Source: Hysterangium stoloniferum (taxonomy: Eukaryota > Basidiomycota > Agaricomycetes > Hysterangiales > Hysterangiaceae). From it: DNA of 64,000 bases. The translations under genes were made by a program, and so were the position numbers. Location: contig WHVD01000177.1 in assembly GCA_015178975.1 (NCBI GenBank), positions 1-64,000 of the forward strand, given 5' to 3'. The notes beneath the pieces are model-generated. The model saw only the letters and a list, made by a program, of their open reading frames with translations, made no database searches and was not told the origin of the DNA. Position 1 is the first letter of the stretch. Every line of letters starts with the position of its first letter. Shown piece after piece: positions 9,361 to 20,691 of the stretch.

Positions 9361-12118
9361 ATGCTCCCATTCCAACAAAACAAGCAAGTCCTCCCTAAGT
9401 TCAAAAAGGTCCCGTGGGCCCCAACAGCCAGTACATCCACGACTGGCGGGGGATTCATCACCCGCATGCCTCGTACAGACAATGTCGAAAGCAATTGGGG
9501 TACCCAAGAATCAACCCCCCTGTCGACTTTCTCCTTTGGTGCTGAGCCGGGGGGAAATACCGGTACGGATTGGAGTAAGCCATTAGGGCCTTCCTTCAGA
9601 CCGTCATCAGAGGAAGTCGCTGCTACTATGTGGAGGCAGGAAACGTTTATGGAAGAACACAATGTAAGGAGGCTCACCCACAAAAGAGAAAGGCGCGCTG
9701 AGTATAGAAGTCAACAGGAGGCGAGGGGAGCAAGAGAAGGAGTCCCCTCCAAGTGACAGCGGCATGAGGACAGAGCGCAATTCGGAAACAGAGCTTCCGC
9801 GCCGATCCTTCCCCCCCCCGGGAGAGAAATGGGCCGACTTTGCGGAGACCGATGATAGTGAGGGTGGGACGCCTTGCATTAGGACGACAGGAACCAAGAG
9901 CTGGAAGGAGAAGGAGGGTACCATCTTTTATGACTGGGAACTACTTCGATGTATTAAGTTGCAATGAATAATTCTTACCCGAGGAGACGGTCAAACGTTG
10001 CCCCAGCGAGAAAAGGGATACTGTAGGGGACCAATTGATTTTTCCTTGGATGAGGATGAGGAGGAAGACGAGAACAGGAATGGTGCATACAGCATCCGAT
10101 ATCTGGGAGAGGATTGCCACGAAGGGTTCCTCCTCCCATCGAAAGTTCGCTTCGTAACCAGTGACCCCAACCAAAGACAAACACGGAAACCGTCATCCAA
10201 AGTATGGAGGGGTCACCGCCCTAGTCAACTGTCACAGGAACGCAAACCTTCTACGATTCCGGTCCCACGTCTTTCGCCAACGTCAAGGCCCCTTCCCATC
10301 CTCCATCCAGCACACACTCCCCCAGCCCCGATTCTAATGCCTCGTCTACCTCCCTTCCCAAAAGCTGTACCGGTCCCTACCTCACTTAGGATGTCGAGGC
10401 CCCCTCCCATCCTCCACCTGGCACACACTCCCTCAGCCCAACGCGAACCTTCCCCAATTCCAGTCCCATGCCTTTTGCCAACGTCGAGGCCCCCTCCCAT
10501 CCTCCTTCCGGCACACACTGCCTCAGCCCCGATTCTGGCGCCTCGTCTCTCTCCCTCCCCGAAAGCTGTACCGGTCCCGACCCCACTTCCGCTGTCACCG
10601 GGTATTCCTCCCAACTCTCCGTATTCATATTGCGTGTCCTTAGGTAGCCCTATCCACAACCTTCCACAAGAGCGAATGGATGTCGATTTGGACCCTTTTA
10701 CACCGGACGTCATCATTCCCATGACAAGCGGAAAGGCGAAGGAGATGCAGAAGGCCACCACTCCTCTCCGAGAGCAATCCCCTATTCCCATCCGTGACAG
10801 CCCGCTTCCCCCCACTGAGCTCATATCCACCACTTTCTGGATGCGAGTAGCTGTCAACTACCCTTCCGAACAGTTTCCTGTCAGAAGGGTACTATCACAG
10901 CTAGTGCCGGTACTTCAGCAACTGGTCCTTCACGGGAGCCTTAAGGGTTGTCGCGGTCTTGCTCTGTTGTTGGAGATAATGGAGGATTTCTATCTCTCCT
11001 TCGAGGATCTCACAGAGGGGAAGAACTTTGCGCGAGCAGCTCAGGAGATTAAACTCTCTATGTTCCGGCACATCATAGTGGAGCTCCACCGTCTGCCCCC
11101 AGTGTGAGAGGTACGGCGAAATACTCTCAGGAAATATAGCCGGATGAGCTCCTACTATATTCCCTTTATTATTTCCATTTTCTCTTTATTTTATTACACA
11201 TCTATATTTAGTTCAACAACCTATGTATGTGGTACATTGACTCTTGTGGGTGCATACTTGCCAGACTTATGTATTCTAGTGCCCGTAGTTTAGAACTCAG
11301 ACACTTTTTACACCGCAACCATGACTTATCCAGACACCCATTAGTGTCCTGTAAGTTGTGATTGGTGTATCGTCTCGACCATCACAGATGGGCTTTAGCT
11401 ATCTACTCTATCAGAATTTCCAACTGTACCAGTCGAAACTCAATCCTTATCGCAACTCGCGTGGACCACATCCACGCTATTCTATTATTCGACTCTCTAG
11501 TACTCTACTTTACTCTCAAGCAGTCGTTCAGAATCGCACTTGACAGTCAATTCTACTTATTCGTTTTAGCTCTCTACCTTATTCTAGATAGCTACTTCCT
11601 TCTACCGTATTGAACTAAGTAGTCAATACACGTTCATTCTGTATTAGACTTCGACAGTCAATACATCTTAGTGTCGTACCTAAACGGTCAATATTCTTTG
11701 TATATAGAACAGTTAGAACTTCCACTACTCTTCACACCCAGACTCAGCGAGTGTCCTCTCTATTGCTGGCTTCGTTGATTTACTCGAGGCCCTTGTCCTG
11801 ACACCTCCCACAGAGATCACTACGCAGCCACACGTTCCTGCCCCGCTACCCACGTCTTTGTTTCCCCTCCCCAATGCGATTCTCGCGTGGATTTCCGCTC
11901 CGCCGGTTAGTGTCCATGCAGTCATTCATTTCAGAGAGAAAGCCTACAGACGATGGGCCAACTCCTTGTACAGGAATTCTAGTGATTTGGCTCAGGCGAG
12001 AATAGCCGAATCCTTCAGAGTAAAAAGGGAATGATGGGGAAACATCATTTTGGGCCTTGGGGGATCCTCACAGGAAGCTTGGGGCGGCATCCCAGATGCT
12101 CTTCAACACCTTGTATAG
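9361..12118 (+). pseudogene. Element I accessory ORF (broken copy)
   Basis: Homologue of the intact ORF at 48361-50274. It starts MLPFQQNKQVLPKFKK. TGA at 9754-9756 ends the first frame. A C-run (about 9811-9820) one base longer than in element III shifts the frame, and CAATGAATA at 9963 replaces CGACGAATA (CGA to TGA). The body continues in frame 2 to 11102, where solo LTR D is inserted, and resumes after it to TAG at 12116-12118 (..GGIPDALQHLV). It is proline/serine-rich in the middle with a conserved C-terminal half (FWMRVAVNYPSEQFPV). The ATG at 9298 is not conserved (ACG in element III), so 9361 is preferred. Confidence 0.8.
11103..11736 (+). repeat. Solo LTR, family D
   Basis: TGTGAGAGGTACGG ... 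CTACTCTTCACA, 634 bp, flanked by the 5-bp duplication CCCAG (11098-11102 and 11737-11741). It interrupts the accessory ORF of element I exactly where element III reads CCCCCAGACTCAGCG. Confidence 0.95.
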
Positions 12119-12143
12119 CACATCCCTTCGAACTGGGGGGCAC

Positions 12144-13263
12144 TGTGAAGGGTATGCATATATGCATGATTGGACAGTGGAATAATATGCATATTATAGT
12201 ACTTTATTATCTAGTTTCTATTCCTTTTCTTTAATTCTCTATATCCTTCGAGCATACCCGTATTTCTTAGTTCGAAGTCTTGTGTATACCTATGGGCGCT
12301 CTCGGCGCCAAAAGATAGACACCTTTTTACCCAGCAGACACCACCTCGTAACGACCCAGACGTCAAATAGCGAGAGGTGTCAAGGGTAACATCTCAGCTT
12401 GTGAAGAGTGGTAGAAGTTCAGACCGTTCTATATACGAAGAAATGAGTAGAAGAGGAGGATATTGACCTATTCGGTGCAATATAAGAGAAAGTGAGAGAA
12501 AGAGCACAAGATGACGAAGGAGTCAACGAGTGTGATGGTTCGAGTGGAGGCCTCGACTGTTACAGTTCGAGGCCAGAAGTATTCAGTAGTTCAGATAATG
12601 CTACCTATGTGGTAGCTGACATGTTACCCTGATCACCGCTCGTAGTAGACCTAGTTTGTGTCTTACGAGTGGTGGTTCTTGGGTTAAAGTGTGTCTGAGT
12701 TCTAATTGGTGCTGAGTGCACCCACAAGTATACACAATGCTTCGAACTAATGAAATATGCGATATTCGAAGAATGTGAAAGATAGTAAAATATGAATAGA
12801 ATATGTAAAATATAAATGAAATAAAAGGAGTGTTTTACCACAATGAAACTGTGGTAAAAGCATACTCCTCACACAGCTACTTATAAAAGTAGCAACTTCT
12901 TGCATATTAATAATCTTTGGACTCAAACCGTGAAGGTCGAGTCCCACTCTCAAGTCTTTGCGCTCGTCGACACTCTAGTCGATTCGCGCTGCTATATCTC
13001 TACCTTTAATATTCAGTCTTTTGCTGATTATCTTTCTTACTTCTAGCTACAAGTTGTACCGTAAAGGTCAACTCTTCTTTTCTCCGGTCCTTATCGTCAT
13101 GAGCAACTGTACAGTTGCTCTTGTGACGTGTAGTGCGTCTTTTACTAGTACTATCAGTCTAGTAAGCTACAGTATTGTACAGAACAGTCAATACTTAATA
13201 ATAGTAGTTGAATAAATACTATTCTTCGTACATTGAGCAGTCAGAATCTATCGACTCTTCACA
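12144..13263 (+). repeat. 3' LTR of element I, family A (with nested LTR)
   Basis: Follows the polypurine tract ACTGGGGGGCAC (12132-12143). It starts TGTGAAGGGTATGCATATATGC and ends TCGACTCTTCACA. It is split at 12399 by a family-C solo LTR; the rest runs from 12879 to 13263 and includes the GAGCAACTGTACAGTTGCTC palindrome. Confidence 0.92.
12400..12873 (-). repeat. Solo LTR, family C, nested in LTR A
   Basis: TGTGAAGAGTGG ... ATACTCCTCACA on the plus strand (reverse orientation), 474 bp, with the 5-bp duplication CAGCT (12395-12399 and 12874-12878). Confidence 0.95.
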
Positions 13264-13269
13264 ATACCC

Positions 13270-14843
13270 TTAACACCAGAAGTGTTAGATAGCTCAGATA
13301 ATGCTACCTATGTGGTAGCTGACATGTTACCCTGTGTGATGTATCTAGTATATATTCACGAATTTTCCCTTAATTTTCCCGAATTTATTTCAATTTATTT
13401 TATTCTATTCTATTTTATTTATTAATTCAAGAGTTAGGCTATTTCCTTTTAACTTCAAATACTCAAAGCTTCGAATGACATCATATTATGTAATCGAAGC
13501 CTAGAGCGGTTGGAATATAAATATAATAAAGCCGGGTTATCTAATTTCGAGAGACCGGGTTTTTATTTTATTGTATTAGTACATATATGCGCATCATTAT
13601 CGCGCGATCACATGACATCACGTGACGACGACGTCACGACGTGTTTACAAATCATCACGAGTAGTTTTCGCAGCCACCTGGCCGCGTTTATTTCCATTTC
13701 GGCACCACGGCTTATTTTGCTTCCACCCTCGGCCATCCCGGGTTTATTTCCTGACTCGACTGGTTCGGATCTTCGGTTTGGATCTTCGAGTCGGGTGATA
13801 GCTATGACATCATAGCGGAATTATAGAAACTTTTAGAAGCTTCTAATAATTTCCTAATTAGTTATTTAGCTATTATTAAGCAAAAATCTCTACATGTATA
13901 AAAGGAGGCCTAAATCACTGAATAAATCACTACTACTTTACTACTATCAACAGCACCAGCTCAAAGCTTATCTAATCATCCTAAGGACAAAAATAGCCTT
14001 AGTCTGATATCTAACTGCAAGCACCTACACTTGCAGCATCTTGAACTCTTTCTCTTGAACTTAGCTAATTCATCTAAGTTCCCTCAGCTTCCCGGAAAAC
14101 CTTTAGGCTTACTAATCACTTAAGTAAATCTAAATTCTCATTACTGAAATCCCTGCCCGTTTAGGTTATTCAAGAGCCCATTTTAACAGCACAGTTAATC
14201 GATCTTTAAACAAATGCTTGGATATTCGACTCTCGGACAATCTCTCTATTTATAAATTATTTAACAGCTTGTTAAATCTTTATAAATAGTAAACTAAAAG
14301 GCTACAAGAAAGCGAAGGCTTATGACAAGTTTCTGCCAACTTATTGTGCATACATTCAGCTCCCGAACCTTTATTCTCAAAGAGAACTTAACTTTCATAG
14401 AGCACGTCACTACAAGTTCATCTGAATTTGTCAAGAGACCAAACAAATATTGACTTTAGTTGTTTAAGCTTAATAGCGCAGCTAATTAATCTATCAGTAT
14501 TTAAATTACTGGACCTTTATTTGTTTATTTCTTGAATCCCTTGCCGTGTCAACGTTTGTTAATTATTTGAGAGAGTAAATAGCCGGATACCTTACACCCT
14601 GATCACCGCTCGCTGTAGACCTAGTTTATGTCTTACGAGTGGTGGTGCTTGGGTAAAAGTGTGTCTCTTGTTCTTTGGCGCTGAGTGCGCCCACAAGTAT
14701 ACACAGGGCTTTGAACTAATGAAATGGTGCAATAGTTGAAGAATGTAAAGGATAGGAAAATATGAATAAAATATGTGAAATATAAATGAAATGAAAGAAG
14801 TATTTTATTGCAGTGAGACCATGGTAAAAGGATACTCCTCACA
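13270..14843 (-). repeat. Family-C LTR remnant split by LTR F
   Basis: Reverse family-C sequence at about 13270-13334 (GTGTTAGATAGCTCAG..) continues at 14597-14843 (CTGATCACCGCTCG .. GATACTCCTCACA). Its left (U5) part is missing. The split is the LTR F insertion. Confidence 0.8.
13335..14596 (+). repeat. Long solo LTR, family F
   Basis: TGTGATGTATCTAG ... GGATACCTTACA, 1262 bp, flanked by CCCTG duplications (13330-13334 and 14597-14601). Promoter-like content: CACGTG at 13619-13624, GACGTCA (CRE-like) at 13630-13636, and TATAAAAGG at 13897-13905. No ORF of note and no internal element nearby. It is unrelated by eye to families A-E. Confidence 0.9.
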
Positions 14844-15068
14844 ATATCGCTTCATGCTAGCATCAGTTGGAAAATGTTGGATGCTAGCAACAATCCGTTG
14901 GTGGGGTGGATGGACAGAGGGAGAGTATGTAAGTTTTGTTAAACCTTGGACAGAGATTGACAAGAGCTAATATTAGTAAAGTAAGATACTCTGATAAGGT
15001 ACTTACTTGATGAGCTCCATTATTATGAGGATGGTGACACTTTGTGACCAATTCAACATGAAGTCACC
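14844..15068. other. Unassigned AT-rich spacer
   Basis: No gene seen. Contains an inverted repeat (ATGCTAGCATC .. GATGCTAGCA) at about 14855-14890. Confidence 0.4.
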
Positions 15069-15720
15069 ATGTCATTCCTTGGTGAGTATAAGGATATCCA
15101 CCCAATGTCACTCCTAGAAATGAAAGAGTTGTGGTCATCTATGGAGAGATCTATAGGGGAAAAAATTAAAGCTGAATTCTCCCATTCAATTTCTGGTGTA
15201 GCAGCAGCCTCCCACCAGCATGGTGAACACACAGAAATACAACCTAACACCACCACCACCAATGTGACCCCATTTCCACTTCCATTATCATCATTGTCAG
15301 TGCCATCTCCACCCCCTGGGCTATGCATTCCAGCTGCACAAATTGGCATTCCAAGGTATGAGCGATGGCTCACATTCATACATGATTGGGAAAACATAGA
15401 TGAAATCTGAGGTCTCCACAAACCTCTGAAGGATTGGCCCACTGAATGGAAGACTCACCTGGTTTTTGCAATGAGCTACCGTGCTCGTAAACTAATAGCT
15501 GAAGAATACATCTTAAAGTGTATTCAACTTCTATTTACTAGACTCATACTATCTTGATTTTAATTCCACGAATAGATGTGGACGTGACACTCAGGTCTTT
15601 CTAAAAAAGTGGCCAATGGCAGTAAATGGTACAACAGAGCTTATCCTTGCACTACAGGAAGCTCTTAAAGAAGAAGGTACTTCTAAACCACGGAGAAGCC
15701 AGTATGGCAGTCCCAAAGAA
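15069..15720 (+). pseudogene. Degenerate gene of unknown family (KDWP motif)
   Basis: ATG at 15069, then a low-complexity Pro/Ser/Thr region and IPRYERWLTFIHDWENI. An in-frame TGA at 15408 (probably CGA) is followed in the same frame by GLHKPLKDWPTEWKTH and YRARKLIAEEY. After a further stop comes NRCGRDTQVFLKKWPMAV. It resembles hypothetical proteins that recur in mushroom genomes, as I recall, but I cannot name a function. Upstream is the LTR F/C nest; downstream on the other strand lies a Gypsy fragment. Confidence 0.5.
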
Positions 15721-15859
15721 AGGAAGAGAAAGTGTTAAAATAGTGTTGAGCCAAATATGGGAGGGAAATGCCAGAAGTATCTGGCATCTTGATGTAGCTT
15801 GCAACATCCATGCCCACTAGCCATTCTTGAAGTATCCATTCTGATCCATCGAACAGTTT

Positions 15860-16440
15860 ACCCAAATTCCTAATCCTAGAACATCGTCCACCCATCCATT
15901 GTCCTTATCATCTAGATCACCCTCAGCACCTCTTCTTCTAGATAAGCCATCAGGTCTGGTGTGATCTTTGCCAGGCACATGTATGAGCTGAAATCTAAAT
16001 AACAGCTCTGCTCCAATCCATCTATTGATCATGTTGTTTGGCTGAATATCAGGGTTATTGAGCATCCCTTTAATGTACTTGGTGTCAACTTTGAGAGCAA
16101 ATGTGGGCAGACCAATAAGATAAATCCCAAGAGCGCAAAGGGAGTGGTAAACACCATAAAGTTCAACTTTGGGCTGCAAATAATGAGATTCCTGGTCATT
16201 TCACGCAATAGAGCCATAATGCAGAGGGTGCCATTGAGAACTTTCATCCTTTTGATAAAGAATCCAACCAGTTATGGTGTTGGAAGAGTCTAAAGTGACA
16301 ATAATTGAACGTCCACATGCATAGTTGAGCAGTATGAGCACAATGCTGAGGTAACTACCTTTTTGAGCAAATCCATAGTGGTTTGCTGAGGCTCACCCCA
16401 AAGGAAGGAGTATCTTTCCATGTCAGTGATACTGGCAGGT
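15860..16440 (-). pseudogene. Gypsy RT/RNase H fragment (minus strand)
   Basis: Minus-strand translation gives FLWGEPQQTTMDLLKK (RT connection), then in other frames TLDSSNTITGWILYQ and QPKVELYGVYHSLCAL, KVDTKYIKGMLNNPDIQPN, and LIHVPGKDHTRPDGLSRR. That is the RNase H region of a Gypsy family not otherwise in the window. Several frameshifts and stops; both ends are lost. Confidence 0.8.
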
Positions 16441-16623
16441 GAGATATCTCAGTGAAATGCTCAATAAAAAGTCTGATGATACCACAAGTCCCCAAGAGTC
16501 CACAGACTTCTGTAAGGTTGCCACAAGGCAGCCAGTTAATAATTTAATTTTTGGATATTCGGGCTGGATCTGGAATATGGCCATTATAATTGTATGTATG
16601 ACCACAATATTAACTCACATGCT

Positions 16624-17702
16624 TGTCACAACCATCACAAGTCACAATACTGTCACAAATATTCAAAGGTAACTTTTGACAACTCTTCAACTCATTGAAT
16701 TTGACTTGACAAAACCCGAACATTATTTGACAACATCAAATCTCTTTCAACATGTCTCATTGTGAAGGGTATGCATATATGCATAATTGGACAGTGGATT
16801 AATATGCACATTATAGTACTTTATTATCTAGTTTCTATTCCTTTTCTTTAATTCCCTATATCCTTTGAGCATACCCGTATTTCTTAGTTCGAAGTCTTGT
16901 GTATACCTATGGGCGCTCTCGGCACCAAATGACAGACATCTTTTTACCCAGCAGACACCACCTCGTAAACGACCCAGACGTCGAATAGCGAGAGGTGTCA
17001 AGGGTAACGTCTCAGTTACCTATAAAGGTAGCGTTTTCTCGCATACTAACAGACTTTGGACTCGAACCGTGAAGGTCAAGTTTCACTCTAAGGTCTTTGT
17101 GCTCCTCGACACTATAGTTGACTTGCGCTACTATCTCTTTACTTTAGATATCCAGCCTCTCGTTGATTATCTATTTTACATCTAGCTGTGAGTGGTACCA
17201 TAAAGGTCAACTCTTTCATTCTCTCATTCTAGCTGTCAAGAGCAACTGTATAGTTGCTCTTGTGATGCGTAGCATGTCTCCTTGCTAGTACTGTCAGTCT
17301 AGCAATCTATGGTATTGTACTGAACGGTCAATACCTGCTAATAGTAGTTGAATAAACACTATACTTCATATATTGAACAGTCAGAATCTATCGACTCTTC
17401 ACACTCATTTTGATGTCACGAATGATTTCATTATTAGTTCATAACATAGTCATAACGATATAAAGAAAAGCATAAAAGGGCTACAAAAGGAGCAAGGGAA
17501 GTCAGTCGAAATATTTGTAAATTAGTGATACTAGTAATCTAACTTTCGTAACTTCTTTGACAAATACTTCTGTGAGTTCTTGTGACTGGTAATAGCCTCT
17601 TACTTCATCGACAGGGCAAATATATACTTCATCGAACGAGGCTTTTGAGTTCGATCAGTAGAATATTATTTGACTTTATTGAAGAATAATTGATTCGTGA
17701 CA
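16624..17702 (-). repeat. Solo LTR, family G (reverse), carrying a nested LTR A
   Basis: TGTCACAACC ... TTGATTCGTGACA on the plus strand, about 430 bp without the insertion. Flanks ATGCT / ATACT look like a one-mismatch target duplication. Two other copies are at 18282-18714 and 58101-58530. The length is near the 426-bp LTR I remember for marY1 of Tricholoma matsutake; identity is not checked. Confidence 0.85.
16761..17403 (+). repeat. Solo LTR, family A, nested in LTR G
   Basis: TGTGAAGGGTATGC ... TCGACTCTTCACA, 643 bp, with perfect CTCAT duplications (16756-16760 and 17404-17408). The palindrome at ~17240 is GAGCAACTGTATAGTTGCTC (one centre change). Confidence 0.95.
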
Positions 17703-18281
17703 ATACTGATAATACAACTTGATGGTGGAGAAAGTTCCTCCAGCATGTTTAATTCTATGAAAAACACAATTAATGTCCTGAAAATGTTTCCAAACAAACC
17801 TTTGAATGCCAGGATTCTCCAGAATTGTATCACAAGTACCATCAAGGGCATGTGGTCGTAACCTATGTATAAGTCACCTAGCGTGTAAATAGAACACTGG
17901 TGCAATGTTCCACACAAGGCTCGATATTTGGGGGCACACCAGCATCCTTGATCATAACTGCATTGAGTAGCTGTAACTCATGAACAATATGAAAAACTTC
18001 CCATTTTTCTTCAGTACACAAAACCATCAAGACTGGTGAGAAGTTCCAGAATGCTCATAAACACCGCTTGAGATTTTTTGTTTGATTGAAGTACACACCC
18101 TATTACAATGGAATCCAAAGTCAGTCCAATGTGCAGGAAAATGATCTTGCCTGTGACACCAACATCAACAAATCACACATAAACACATCTGCAAGTATCC
18201 ATAGTCAGCAATAAAATTATAGATTAGAATATGCGCTGAGGAAGGAGGAGGATTTGTACTTTCCTTGAGGGTGTGCTCCAG
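17703..18281. other. Spacer between two inverted G LTRs
   Basis: Holds a minus-strand open stretch (17917-17703, GDLYIGYDHMPLMVLVIQFW) with no recognised domain. It may be a remnant of a coding element. No plus-strand gene seen. Confidence 0.35.
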
Positions 18282-18714
18282 TGTCACGAATCGATTATTC
18301 TTCAATAAAGCCTAATATTCTACTAATCGAATTCAAAAGCCTCGTTCGACAAAGTATATATTCACCCTGTCGATGAAGTAAGAGGCTATTACCAGTTGCG
18401 AGAACTCACGGAAGTATTTGTCGAAGAAGTTATGACAAGACAGATTACTAATATCACTAATATACAGATATTTCAACTGACTTCCCTCACTCCTTTCGTA
18501 GCCCTTTTATGCTTTTCGTCATATTGTTATGACTACAGTATGTTATGAACTAATTATGAAATCATACATGATATTGAAATGAGACATGTCGAAAGAGATT
18601 TGATGGTGTTGAATAATGTTTGGTTTTGTCGAGTTGAATTCAATAAGTCGAAGAGTTGTCAAAAGTTGCCTTTGAATGTTTGTGACAATATTGTGACATG
18701 TGATGATTGTGACA
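18282..18714 (+). repeat. Solo LTR, family G
   Basis: TGTCACGAATCGATTATTC ... GATGATTGTGACA, 433 bp, with perfect TCCAG duplications (18277-18281 and 18715-18719). Confidence 0.95.
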
Positions 18715-19008
18715 TCCAGTTGGCATTAATAATATTGAACATTGTTTCATCAAACTTCGAGTTGTACTGATGATCTCTTGCAATTATATCATAAATATTG
18801 TATATTTTACATATTTTGCCCAGGGTGCAACTAAGTGTGGGAAGGTAATACCTAATTGGGAATACAGGTGCAGGTATCTCAGGGGAGCTGAGTGCCTGGA
18901 GTATCCTGAGAGAGATGCGATGAACACGGAGGCAAAAAAGGTGGCCAAAAGCAGCTTAAAATTGGCGAACTAAGTATATATAATCCATCATATAATACTA
19001 GACCATAA

Positions 19009-19073
19009 GGTCTAGTAGCTCAGTGGTTAAGAGCACAGCCAGGAAGTCCTTGGTTCAATCCCAGGCTGGGTCA
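19009..19073 (+). ncRNA. tRNA-like Pol III unit (short, anticodon arm missing) or SINE head
   Basis: The 7-bp acceptor stem pairs fully with wobbles (GGTCTAG / CTGGGTC). Box A TAGCTCAGTGG (19016-19026) has the D stem GCTC/GAGC. Box B GGTTCAATCC (19052-19061) sits in a T arm CTTGG-TTCAATC-CCAGG, and the discriminator base is A. Only 13 nt lie where anticodon arm plus variable loop (about 21 nt) should be, giving 65 nt overall. A TTTT run at 19077-19080 is a normal Pol III terminator. Not a standard tRNA; a tRNA pseudogene, a tRNA-derived SINE head or a small Pol III RNA are all possible. Confidence 0.6.
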
Positions 19074-19631
19074 ATTCTTTTCTATACCTTTAACAAGGTT
19101 GGGGACCTTGATATAATTTTTGAAATAGTTTAATATCTTGCTACAGACAGACATGGATATCCTTAGTACAGACTCAATATATACATTGAATTCCCATCAT
19201 GGCACTCCATCCTGTAAGAACAGTATGCATGAAAGCAAAAAATAAAAGAAACATGGCAATGTACAGTCTCCACAGGGCACAAGAAAGAGAAAGAAAAGTA
19301 CAGAGAAGGGAGGAAGCCAGTAAACAAGTGAGAAAGTAATATCATGGGTGAGCACGCTTATCTGCCTAATATAGTAATACCAATATGGATAATCGTAAGG
19401 GTCGAAAAACTAAATCTGAAAAGGAATATACGTGGTATTAGACCATTCTCAGAGAGTTACAACCATTTCCGTAACTCTAACTTTTCGGCCTCGTGTAGTA
19501 AATCTTTTCTGTAGGCGCCTCTTGAGAATTCTTCTCGTCGTTTCTGTCTCTTTCCTGTCACACTTCGTCACATTTGAACAATACTTGAGCACAGGCGGAC
19601 TCCGAAATCTACACGCTTTCTACAATCTATC

Positions 19632-20517
19632 ATGTCTGCACCGATCCATCCAGAGGTTCTGTGGGCTCAAAGGAGCTCAGATTCCGTCCCGCAAAAGGCA
19701 AGTGCTTAAGTTCTGTTCAATTATTTGTTGTATTTTAACTAATTACCATCTCGTCAGAACGTTGTTTACTTGACCATCAACCTTCCAGAGATTATCGAGT
19801 CAAGCTTGGAGTACAATCTGACAGCTACTGGCCTGTCTTTCAAGGCCAAGGCAGGAAAGTAAGTGTCCTGCCAGAGTATTTGTTTACCTTTTCTTTATTC
19901 TTGGCCATAGTCCGGGAGATACACTAAAAGAGTACGCGTTCACTCTTGACTTCTTTGGCGAAATCGCACCCGAAGTGAGTCCACCTTGTCAATAATGCTA
20001 TATTTGATATATTAATGCATTTTGTCCAGGAGTCATCCAAACGACTCACAGGTCGCCATTTGGCACTTGTTCTGCGCAAAAAGGATATCAAAATTGAATT
20101 CTGGCCTCGGTTGACTAACAAGGAAGAAAAATTGAAGTTTGTAAGGACAGATTTTAGCAAGGTAATGAACATGCACAGCCCTATTGAGAATCATAATTAA
20201 TACCTTCGATGCAGTGGGTGGATGAAGATGAACAAGATGGAGAACCTGTCAAAGAGGAGGATGACATGGGCGACATGGGCGACATGGGCGGCATGGGTGG
20301 CATGGGTGGCATGGATATGGAGCAGGTGCGAACATTTTTTTAGAGAAATTCAATCCTGTCCTAATATCCTTTTCAGCTCATGGCACAAATGGGTGGCGGT
20401 CCTGGCGGTGGGGGTAACCTTGAGGATGACGAGGATGGCCCGTCTGGTGATGCGACAGATGAATCAGATGATGACGGTCCACCACCGTTGGAAGGTGCAT
20501 CTGGACCTTCAGTCTAG
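19632..20517 (+). CDS. wos2: p23/Wos2-type Hsp90 co-chaperone (CS domain), six exons
   Basis: Exons 19632-19697, 19758-19858, 19911-19974, 20030-20161, 20215-20325 and 20377-20517 give 204 aa. Introns are 51-60 nt. Intron 1 uses a GC donor (AAG|GCAAGT), the others GT-AG. The product starts MSAPIHPEVLWAQRSS and has the CS-domain strands (NVVYLTINLPEI, TGLSFKAKAG, DFFGEIAPE) and the p23 signature FWPRLTNKEEKLKFVRTDFSK followed by WVDEDEQ. The tail is Gly/Met-rich (GMGGMGGMDMEQ) and acidic, as in fungal p23. The family binds the Hsp90 N-domain/ATP state and slows client release in the cytosol and nucleus. All exons join in frame with no stop, so this is a live host gene; it is the only clear one in the window. 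Confidence 0.95.
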
Positions 20518-20691
20518 GTCACCAGTGGTTATTAATTGATGTGCGAAGCAGTAGAACCTGAAGGAAAGTATGCACCAGTCCCAAAGAAAATATAACGTAG
20601 ACCTGTCTGTAGTGGAAGTTCTATATTTACGTCTTTTTACGTCTTTCATCTACGTGCGAGAGTTAGAGAATATACTTGATCGATTACGTAA

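Noticed and set aside
15053-15442. Minus-strand 129-aa ORF
   Set aside because: Shadow of the plus-strand KDWP-motif pseudogene.
17666-17917. Minus-strand 83-aa ORF as a gene
   Set aside because: No domain, partly inside LTR G, no start context; kept only as a remark.
18579-18973. Two small plus-strand ORFs (63 and 67 aa)
   Set aside because: First lies within LTR G; second has no homology signal and no splice support.
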